DNA from: an uncultured Bacilli bacterium
GTDB lineage: Bacteria > Bacillota_I > Bacilli_A > RF39 > UBA660
Assembly: GCA_947625395.1 (NCBI GenBank)
Contig: CANQOD010000089.1
Location: forward strand, 1 to 5,104
Direction of reading: 5' to 3'
Length of the DNA stretch: 5,104 bases
Part shown: positions 1 to 5,104 of the stretch, piece after piece
Layout of the letters: the number at the start of each line of letters is the position of its first letter
Position numbering within the stretch: position 1 is the stretch's first letter
The notes under the pieces: model-generated
Databases searched by the model: none
The model's input: the letters and a program-made list of their open reading frames with translations, nothing else
Told to the model about the DNA's origin: nothing
Made by a program: the position numbers and the translations under genes

Positions 1-42
1 GTTTCCTTTCGCCAAGTCCTCACTCCACGCAACAATTCATAA
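1..42 (+). other. Unassigned left edge; possible last codons of an upstream gene
   Basis: The first 40 bases are clearly richer in G+C than the rest of the upstream region. In frame 1 they read as 13 codons (VSFRQVLTPRNNS) ending at a TAA at 40-42, and a hairpin plus T run follows shortly at 59-81. That order (stop codon, then terminator) fits the tail of an upstream plus-strand gene. However, the other two plus frames are also open at the edge, and I recognise no protein or RNA family. The stretch could equally be the end of a structured RNA. Treat it as a guess that needs the neighbouring sequence. Confidence 0.2.
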
Positions 43-58
43 AAAATCAGTGCCTATT

Positions 59-81
59 GAGAATGAAAATTCTCTTTTTTT
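59..81 (+). terminator. Weak intrinsic terminator-like hairpin
   Basis: GAGAAT (59-64) pairs perfectly with ATTCTC (69-74) around a GAAA tetraloop, followed directly by seven T (75-81). The layout is that of a Rho-independent terminator, but the stem is only 6 bp with two G-C pairs, so it would be weak. It lies before the clpC promoter and would separate clpC from whatever is transcribed upstream. Confidence 0.5.
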
Positions 82-117
82 GTGTGAGAAATGTCATTAT
101 TTTGGGGGTATAAATTC

Positions 118-147
118 TTGAAAGCAAGGGAAAAATTACCATAGAAT
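118..147 (+). promoter_or_regulatory. Predicted sigma-A promoter of clpC
   Basis: The -35 box is TTGAAA (118-123) and the -10 box is TAGAAT (142-147), each matching consensus at five of six bases, with an 18-base spacer. Transcription would start near 153-155, giving a leader of only about 16 bases that is mostly the ribosome binding site. I see no tandem heptad CtsR operator (GGTCAAA type) and no CIRCE inverted repeat overlapping it, so classical clpC heat-shock control is not evident here. Confidence 0.6.
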
Positions 148-169
148 AGAGGAGAAAGGAGAGAAGAAA

Positions 170-2458
170 ATGTTCTCAAAATTTAGCGAAGAAGCACAAA
201 AAGTATTACTACAATCTAAGGAAGAAATGCAATCACTTTCCCATCCATATGTTGGAAGTGAACATCTCCTTTTAGCAATCTTAAAAATGGAAGATGACCC
301 TCTTACTAAACGTCTTAAAAATTATAATATTACCTATGAACGATTTAAAAAAGAATTAATACAAGTTGTTGGAATGGGAAAAAATAAAAGTAATTGGTTT
401 TTATATACCCCTCTTTTAAAGAGAGTTCTTGAAACGGCCCTTTTAAATGCCAAAGAAGAAAAAAGCGAAGTCACTGTACTGGAATTATTTTTATCTTTAT
501 TGGAAGAGGGAGAAGGTGTTGCAATTCGTCTTTTAATTGGAATGAATATTGATGTTGACCGGCTCTACAGTGAATTATCCACACATTTTGTGGAAAAAGG
601 CATGAAAGCAGCAAAAAAACTGTATATTGAAGAATTTGCTGTGGATTTTAATCAACGAGTAGAACTTGAAAATGTTGACCCTGTGATTGGAAGAGATAAG
701 GAGATAACACGTTTGATTGAAATTTTATCTCGTAGAACCAAGAACAATCCTCTTTTATTAGGCGAGGCAGGAGTTGGAAAAACGGCTATCGTTGAAGAAT
801 TAGCAAAAAAAATTGTGGAGGGAGATGTTCCAGATGAGTTGAAAAACAAAAGAATTCTCTCTCTTTCGATGGCAAGCTTAATTGCTGGGACAAAGTATCG
901 TGGAGAATTTGAAGAACGCGTTGGCAAGCTTTTAAAAGAAGTGGAAGAAAGCGATGAAGTCATTGTTTTTATTGATGAAATTCATACCCTTGTTGGTGCT
1001 GGTGGTGCTGAGGGAGCAATTGATGCTTCCAATATCTTAAAACCAGCGCTTGCTAGAGGTAAACTAAAGTTAATTGGTGCTACAACAACAGAAGAATATC
1101 GCGAATTTATTGAAAAAGATAAAGCACTTGACCGAAGATTTCAACCTCTTTATATCGAAGAACCAAATGAAGAAGCTGTCTATCAAATTCTAAAGAAATT
1201 AAAGCCCATTTATGAAAGTTTTCATTCTGTAAAAATGACCGACCAAATTTTAAAATTAATCGTTCATTTATCGAATCAGTATATTTATACGAGATACCAA
1301 CCAGACAAAGCGATTGATTTATTAGATGAAGTATGTGCTAAAGCGTCATTACAGGAAAACAAGGAAGATGAAAAGAGAAAGAGTTTAACGAAAGAAATTG
1401 GTAAATATGTAGAGAAGAAAAAGAAAGCAATTTTGAAACAAGACTTTGAAAAGGCAAGCTACTATAAACAAAAAGAATTAGAAGCAACAAGTGAAAGGAA
1501 CAAACTGGAACTTCAAAATTTAAAGAAAAAAGCACCTGTTAAAATTACAGAAGAAATGGTGGCGCAAGTCGTTTATATGAAAACGAAAATTCCTGTTTAT
1601 GAAATTTTACCTCAGGAGCAGAAAAAGTTGATTCAACTCTCCTCCAATTTAAAGAACAAGATTTTAGGACAAGATAAAATCATTGATGACTTGTGTAAAA
1701 TCACGAGGCGTGTTCACTTTGGCTTTGAAAAAAATGTGAGAATTCATTCCTTTTTATTTCTTGGCAAGACAGGCCTTGGAAAGACGTATCTAGTGAAAGA
1801 GTATGCCAAAGAACTTTATGGAAAAAACAGTTTCTTTCGTCTTGATATGAGTGAGTACAAAGAAGCACATACAATCAGTAAAATTATTGGTTCTCCTCCA
1901 GGCTATGTTGGTTATGATGATGGTGCGACTTTATTAGAAAAAGTTAGAAAACAACCGTTTTGTATCATACTGTTAGACGAAATTGAAAAAGCACATCCTG
2001 ACGTTTTAAAACTTTTTTTACAAATATTGGATGAGGGTGTCATTAAGGATTCTAAGGGAAGAGAAGTTTATTTTCATCATGTGTTTCTCTTTATGACTTC
2101 CAATTTGGATAGTCGAGATGCTGTTGGCTTTTTGGAAAATGATAAAAAATCTTTAAAAGAATTAGAAGCTTATGTTGGAGTAGAATTCATGAATCGTATT
2201 GGTCACATTTATCATTTTAATCCTTTATCAGAAGAAGTAGTTTCTAAAATTATAAGGAAACAACTAGAAACTTTAAAAAAGAATTATGAAAAAGAAAATA
2301 TGATGATAGAAATATCCACAGATATTGTGGAAAAAATATTAAAAAACAGTAACTATCAAAAGTTTGGAGCACGTCGTATAGAAAAACTAATTGATGATGA
2401 GATAGACCATGAAATTTTAGAAGCTTATGATAGTGGAAAAAAGAAGATAGAGCTTTAG
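170..2458 (+). CDS. clpC: ClpC-type AAA+ protein unfoldase (Hsp100, ClpP partner)
   Basis: This is a cytosolic hexameric ATPase that unfolds proteins and, in its family, feeds them to the ClpP protease. Residues 1 to about 140 form two Clp-N repeats, the first with the signature VGSEHLLLAIL. The D1 module has Walker A GEAGVGKT (198-205), pore loop KYRG (242-245), Walker B with D269/E270, and the arginine pair R322/R323. A short coiled M-domain around 395-460 carries a UVR-like motif QDFEKA (424-429). The D2 module has Walker A GKTGLGKT (532-539), pore loop GYVG (578-581), Walker B D603/E604, and sensor-2 GAR (733-735). A VGF tripeptide at 652-654 sits where ClpP-binding loops occur. The short M-domain and VGF argue against ClpB, and the absence of an N-terminal zinc finger argues against ClpE. 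At 762 residues it is some 50 shorter than Bacillus ClpC. The ATG lies 7 bases after AAAGGAGA (155-162). It appears monocistronic, with no ctsR, mcsA or mcsB in view. Confidence 0.93.
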   Translation: MFSKFSEEAQKVLLQSKEEMQSLSHPYVGSEHLLLAILKMEDDPLTKRLKNYNITYERFKKELIQVVGMGKNKSNWFLYTPLLKRVLETALLNAKEEKSEVTVLELFLSLLEEGEGVAIRLLIGMNIDVDRLYSELSTHFVEKGMKAAKKLYIEEFAVDFNQRVELENVDPVIGRDKEITRLIEILSRRTKNNPLLLGEAGVGKTAIVEELAKKIVEGDVPDELKNKRILSLSMASLIAGTKYRGEFEERVGKLLKEVEESDEVIVFIDEIHTLVGAGGAEGAIDASNILKPALARGKLKLIGATTTEEYREFIEKDKALDRRFQPLYIEEPNEEAVYQILKKLKPIYESFHSVKMTDQILKLIVHLSNQYIYTRYQPDKAIDLLDEVCAKASLQENKEDEKRKSLTKEIGKYVEKKKKAILKQDFEKASYYKQKELEATSERNKLELQNLKKKAPVKITEEMVAQVVYMKTKIPVYEILPQEQKKLIQLSSNLKNKILGQDKIIDDLCKITRRVHFGFEKNVRIHSFLFLGKTGLGKTYLVKEYAKELYGKNSFFRLDMSEYKEAHTISKIIGSPPGYVGYDDGATLLEKVRKQPFCIILLDEIEKAHPDVLKLFLQILDEGVIKDSKGREVYFHHVFLFMTSNLDSRDAVGFLENDKKSLKELEAYVGVEFMNRIGHIYHFNPLSEEVVSKIIRKQLETLKKNYEKENMMIEISTDIVEKILKNSNYQKFGARRIEKLIDDEIDHEILEAYDSGKKKIEL

Positions 2459-2493
2459 TTAGATTGGTTAAAAAAACTTACTCATTGTTTTGG

Positions 2494-2525
2494 TCTCTTT
2501 ATTCAATAGAATAGGGAGATTTTTT
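2494..2525 (+). terminator. Intrinsic terminator after clpC
   Basis: An 11-bp stem is formed by TCTCTTTATTC (2494-2504) and GAATAGGGAGA (2509-2519), with nine Watson-Crick and two G-U pairs. It closes an AATA loop and is followed at once by six T (2520-2525). It begins 36 bases after the clpC stop and lies just before the next promoter, so it should insulate the two genes. Confidence 0.85.
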
Positions 2526-2527
2526 AG

Positions 2528-2557
2528 TTTACATAAAAAGAAAATATATGATATACT
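2528..2557 (+). promoter_or_regulatory. Predicted promoter of the acyltransferase gene (extended -10)
   Basis: TTTACA (2528-2533) is separated by 18 bases from TATACT (2552-2557). TG at 2549-2550 precedes the -10 box by one base, giving an extended -10 element. Transcription should begin near 2563-2565, leaving a leader of about 18 bases that contains AGGGAG (2569-2574). No operator-like repeat is evident. Confidence 0.7.
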
Positions 2558-2581
2558 TTAATAAAGATAGGGAGAACGGTT

Positions 2582-3719
2582 ATGAAAAAAGAAAGAGCAT
2601 CTAATATTGAATTATTACGCATTGTTGCAATGTTTATGATTATTTTATATCATTTAACGTCAGGAATTCGAGTAAATGCAACAGGTACTGCGTATTATTT
2701 TTTTATTTTTCTACATTGTCTTTTAATTATTCATGTAAATTCTTTTGTTTTAATTACTGGTGGATATGCTTCTAAAAAAGACGTAAAAATGGGCAAATTT
2801 TTAACGCTTTATAATCAAGTTTGGTTTTATAAAGCGTTAATTCCTATTGTATTATATTTTTTAGGATTTATTTCTTTTGAATTTATTCCTATGTTCAAAG
2901 CTATTTCTCCACTTTATTATGGTGATTATTGGTATATGACAGTTTATTTTTGCTTTCTTTTATTGACTCCAATTTTAAATGTTGTTATTCGAAATATTGA
3001 TAAAGAGAAGCATAAAAAAATCATTCTTCTTTTATTCCTAATTTTTTCAGTTCTTCCATTTTTAACCCAACAAGAATTTTTTCCAAATAATAGAGGTTTT
3101 TCATTGACTAATTTTATTCTTCTTTATTTTATTGGAAGTTATTTAACAAAGTATCCAATTGAAAATAGTCATCTATTGAAAGGGACAACAGCAAATTTAA
3201 GAAAAATTCTCTTTTTTGGGGGGGGTATTATTTTTAGGACTTGTCAATGCTCTTTTAAATTATGCTTCGTTTCATTTCTTAAATTTAGGAACAATCATGA
3301 ATGCGATAGGGAATATGTTTCAAAATGCTACTTATGCGTATGATAATCCTTTAGTTATTTTACAATCAGTCTGTTTCTTTCTCTTTTTCTATTCTCTTGA
3401 TATGAAACCTAGTAAAATCATCAATCGTCTTGGAGGGTTAACTTTAGGTGTTTATCTAATACATGAAAATCCATTTTTAAAACCGATTATGTTAAGCTAC
3501 TTAAAATTAGATGCAGCAAATGAAAGTTTAAAATATGTAGATTCAAGTATTATTTTCAAATGCTTATTTTACGCCTTTGTAATTCTTGTTATCTGTTTCA
3601 TAATTGAATTTATAAGACAACTTATTTTTAAATGGATTTACAATAGGAAAATAAGCAATTGGTGGAGAAAGAAATATCGTAGTTTTATAGCCTCACTTGG
3701 TATATCTATCAATTGGTAA
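2582..3719 (+). pseudogene. Acyltransferase-3 family membrane protein, frameshifted at a G8 tract
   Basis: This is a multi-pass membrane enzyme of the Acyl_transf_3 family, whose members often O-acetylate cell-surface polysaccharides; the acceptor here is unknown. The start has E10, R13 and H24, matching the family's R-X10-H motif, followed by a conserved-looking VNSFVLITGG segment (52-61) and DYWYMTVYF (115-123). Hydrophobic helices lie roughly at 11-29, 38-59, 84-104, 116-136, 146-161 and 173-188, with several more in the second half. As given, the frame entered at 2582 runs through eight G (3218-3225) and stops at 3343, giving 212 genuine residues plus about 41 out-of-frame ones. The remaining half lies in the +1 frame and ends at TAA 3717-3719. 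Removing one G restores a 378-residue protein of normal family length with an uninterrupted hydrophobic pattern across the junction. AGGGAG lies 7 bases before the ATG. The state could be a phase-OFF allele, decay, or a sequencing error. Its family is more certain than its status. Confidence 0.85.
3218..3225 (+). repeat. Poly-G tract (G8) at the frameshift point
   Basis: Eight consecutive G directly follow six T (3212-3217), inside the coding region of an AT-rich gene. The reading frame of the acyltransferase changes exactly here: seven G (or ten) keep the frame open to 3719, while eight give a stop at 3343. Mononucleotide G runs of this length are prone to slipped-strand mispairing and also to base-calling error. 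Confidence 0.9.
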
Positions 3720-3756
3720 ATATTGAACTGTACTTTAATAATAATTCTTGTTATTC

Positions 3757-3793
3757 AAAAGATTTCTCTTTCTAAATTCTTGAGAAATCTTTT
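3757..3793. terminator. Perfect 12-bp inverted repeat; probable terminator, possibly two-way
   Basis: AAAAGATTTCTC (3757-3768) and GAGAAATCTTTT (3782-3793) are exact reverse complements around a 13-base loop. The arms begin with A4 and end with T4, so a transcript from either strand would show a hairpin ending in U residues. It starts 37 bases after the acyltransferase stop and 7 bases beyond the stop of the possible minus-strand peptide gene, so it may serve both. The flanking T run is short, which lowers the expected efficiency. Confidence 0.65.
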
Positions 3794-3799
3794 ATAGTT

Positions 3800-3955
3800 T
3801 TAAGATAAGTGCTTTTTTTTAACTGCCCTTTTTTTGTTTTTTTGATTGATTAGAATATTGTATGTAGTACTTGGAATACTTTCGTCATGATAAGGAATGC
3901 GAATAGGTAAAATATTGATGATAACTAGGATAATTACCACTAGAAATACTATCAT
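3800..3955 (-). CDS. Possible small single-pass membrane peptide (51 aa), unidentified
   Basis: An ATG at 3955 on the minus strand opens 51 codons to TAA (3800-3802). The product starts with a strongly hydrophobic stretch, MIVFLVVIILVIINIL (residues 1-16), continues with a polar middle (PYHDESIPSTTYN), and ends in a Lys/Arg-rich tail (QKNKKRAVKKKHLS). One helix anchored at the N-terminus with a basic tail is plausible for a real small membrane protein, and a hairpin follows its stop closely. Against it, the ribosome binding site is weak (GGAA about 12 bases before the ATG) and no convincing promoter was found beyond a lone TATACT-like box at 4023-4028. The lysines at the end partly reflect T runs of the plus strand. 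The frame is open further upstream, without an ATG, to a TAG near 4004, adding a basic stretch (KKRIGITLR). It could be a gene remnant. I recognise no family. Confidence 0.3.
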   Translation of the reverse strand: MIVFLVVIILVIINILPIRIPYHDESIPSTTYNILINQKNKKRAVKKKHLS

Positions 3956-4060
3956 TCTAAGAGTAATTCCAATCCGTTTTTTTGTATTTATAAAGTTCCT
4001 CTAACTCTTTATTTTTAAAGCTAGTATATCAATTTTTCCTATTTGAAAAGCGCGAACTCG

Positions 4061-4089
4061 TTTACACTATTATTGTTTCGTGCTATAAT
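4061..4089 (+). promoter_or_regulatory. Predicted strong promoter of cysS (extended -10)
   Basis: TTTACA (4061-4066) and a perfect TATAAT (4084-4089) are separated by the ideal 17 bases, and TG at 4081-4082 gives an extended -10. Transcription should begin near 4095-4097, leaving a leader of about 44 bases. That is too short for a T-box or other large riboswitch, so expression is probably constitutive or controlled elsewhere. Confidence 0.85.
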
Positions 4090-4139
4090 AAAGCAAAATA
4101 AATGAATTTATCGTATACTATAAAAAAGGAGAGAAAAGG

Positions 4140-5104
4140 ATGCAAGTTTTTAATACATTGACTAGACAAATAGAAGAGTTTCATCCTCATGAAGAGGGGA
4201 AAGTGAAAATATACACATGTGGTCCTACTGTCTATCACTATGCGCATATTGGAAATTTAAGAACTTATATTTTTGAAGATATTTTAGTCAAAACACTCAC
4301 TTATTTAGGGTATGATGTTAAAAGAGTAATGAATATTACAGATGTTGGACATATGACCAGTGATGGTGATACAGGGGAAGACAAAATGAGTAAAGGTGCT
4401 CAAAGAGAGGGAAAGACAGTTGAAGAGATTGCTGATTTTTATACCAAGGCCTTTTTACAAGATTTGGAAAAACTTCATATTCAAATGCCGGATATCATAG
4501 AAAAAGCGAGTGACCATATCGATATTTACATTCAGATGATTGAGAAAATGCTCAAAGATGGTTATGCCTATGAAGCTGAGGGAAATATCTATTTTGATAT
4601 CAGCAAAGCAAATAATTATTACCAATTATCTGGAAAAAAACAAGATGAACTTCTCGTCGCAGTCAGAGAGGATGTAGAAGAGGATGCTTATAAACGGAAT
4701 CCCTTTGACTTTGGTTTATGGTTTACAACGAGTAAGTTTGAAAATCAAATTATGAAATGGGATTCTCCTTGGGGAGTTGGATATCCAGGTTGGCATATTG
4801 AATGTTCTGGCCTTGCTTGCCACTATTTAGGAGAATATCTTGATATCCATTGTGGTGGTGTAGATAATATTTTTCCCCATCATACCAATGAAATTGCTCA
4901 AAGTGAAGCTTATTTAGGACATCCTTGGTGTAAATACTGGCTGCATGGGGAACACTTAAATGACCAAAGTGGTAAAATGAGCAAATCAAAAGGAGGCATC
5001 TTGACGCTTTCAGTACTCGAACAAAAGGGTTATGACCCATTGGTTTATCGCTTCTTCTGTTTGAATTCTCATTATAGAAAAACACTTACTTTTTCTTATG
5101 CATC
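4140..5104 (+). CDS. cysS: Cysteinyl-tRNA synthetase, N-terminal 321 codons (cut by window edge)
   Basis: This is a class I aminoacyl-tRNA synthetase that activates cysteine with ATP and attaches it to tRNA-Cys in the cytosol. The Rossmann fold carries HIGN (36-39, the HIGH motif) and KMSKS (279-283). The four residues expected to hold the catalytic zinc are present: C27 in TCGPT, C222 in HIECSG, and H247 and E251 in FPHHTNE. The spacing from C222 to H247 to E251 equals that of the E. coli enzyme. Relative to E. coli there are about 14 extra residues between the first two ligands; the segment SDGDTGEDKMSKGAQREG (74-91) accounts for most of them and is a known style in several anaerobe lineages. 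The frame is still open at the window edge, so the C-terminal anticodon-binding part is missing. The ATG at 4140 follows AAGGAG (4126-4131) by 8 bases, and the ATG at 4102 is out of frame. A near-consensus promoter lies upstream. Confidence 0.97.
   Translation, partial: MQVFNTLTRQIEEFHPHEEGKVKIYTCGPTVYHYAHIGNLRTYIFEDILVKTLTYLGYDVKRVMNITDVGHMTSDGDTGEDKMSKGAQREGKTVEEIADFYTKAFLQDLEKLHIQMPDIIEKASDHIDIYIQMIEKMLKDGYAYEAEGNIYFDISKANNYYQLSGKKQDELLVAVREDVEEDAYKRNPFDFGLWFTTSKFENQIMKWDSPWGVGYPGWHIECSGLACHYLGEYLDIHCGGVDNIFPHHTNEIAQSEAYLGHPWCKYWLHGEHLNDQSGKMSKSKGGILTLSVLEQKGYDPLVYRFFCLNSHYRKTLTFSYA

Larger units (their letters stand above)
3720..4060. other. Intergenic stretch between the acyltransferase gene and the cysS promoter
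   Basis: This AT-rich spacer holds the inverted repeat at 3757-3793, T-rich runs around 3813-3843, and the possible minus-strand 51-codon frame. I looked for a T-box leader of the kind that controls many Firmicute aminoacyl-tRNA synthetase genes (the conserved GGTGGNACCGCG-like motif and a terminator just before the gene) and found none. I see no tRNA cloverleaf, insertion-sequence end or direct-repeat array. Confidence 0.6.

Noticed and set aside
104..108. A G5 run upstream of clpC resembling the G8 tract context
   Set aside because: It is non-coding, short, and lies before the promoter boxes; resemblance to the later tract looks like chance.
2..121. A plus-strand frame open from base 2 to TGA at 119-121 (contains CEKCHYF)
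   Set aside because: It would run through the hairpin and T run at 59-81 and into the clpC -35 box. The CxxC is short and single, and nothing else supports coding.
652..963. Minus-strand reading frame of 103 codons inside clpC
   Set aside because: It lies wholly within conserved AAA+ coding sequence (Walker A and B of D1) on the other strand, with low-complexity Ser-rich content; it is an antisense shadow.
1338..1535. Minus-strand reading frame of 65 codons inside clpC
   Set aside because: It is antisense to the Lys/Glu-rich M-domain, which produces a false Leu/Ser/Phe-rich hydrophobic frame.
3216..3719. A separate 167-codon gene starting at TTG 3216
   Set aside because: The TTG lies inside the T6G8 run, has no ribosome binding site, and the product lacks the family's N-terminal half. 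It is the frameshifted remainder of the acyltransferase gene.
4049..4064. LexA-like box (CGAAC followed by GTTT) near the cysS promoter
   Set aside because: The half-sites are two bases apart instead of four, and the second half is imperfect, so it does not fit the Bacillus LexA consensus.
4750..5085. Minus-strand reading frame of 111 codons inside cysS
   Set aside because: It overlaps the strongly conserved zinc-site and KMSKS coding sequence and shows no own features.

Overview
The window looks like a low-GC Firmicute (Bacillota). The DNA is AT-rich, each gene has a strong purine-rich Shine-Dalgarno sequence 6-8 bases before its ATG, promoters are sigma-A-like, and terminators are hairpins followed by T runs. 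The three main genes read through with the standard bacterial code: Trp is TGG and no in-frame TGA is used as sense. The style of the ClpC and CysRS proteins suggests an Erysipelotrichia-like or other gut Bacilli lineage, but that placement is a guess.

Layout. Bases 1-169 hold an unidentified left edge (possibly the last codons of an upstream gene), a weak terminator-like hairpin and a promoter. Bases 170-2458 encode a complete ClpC-type Hsp100 unfoldase with two Clp-N repeats, two AAA+ modules, a short M-domain and a VGF loop for ClpP. A good intrinsic terminator follows at 2494-2525. A new promoter with an extended -10 then drives an acyltransferase-3 family membrane protein (2582-3719). 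That gene is split by a one-base frameshift exactly at a run of eight G. Bases 3720-4139 hold a 12-bp perfect inverted repeat that can act as a terminator, a possible 51-codon membrane peptide on the minus strand, and a near-consensus promoter for the next gene. Bases 4140-5104 encode the first 321 codons of cysteinyl-tRNA synthetase, cut by the window edge.

How the parts relate. Each plus-strand gene has its own promoter, and the first two are followed by hairpins, so this is a row of monocistronic units rather than an operon. Two housekeeping genes (protein quality control and translation) flank a probable surface-modification gene. The most interesting signal is the G8 tract in that gene. 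With seven G the frame is restored to a normal 378-residue enzyme, so the tract could be an ON/OFF (phase-variation) switch, a plain mutation, or a homopolymer sequencing error. I see no CRISPR array, insertion sequence, tRNA or rRNA gene, and no strong sign of a wholly new system.
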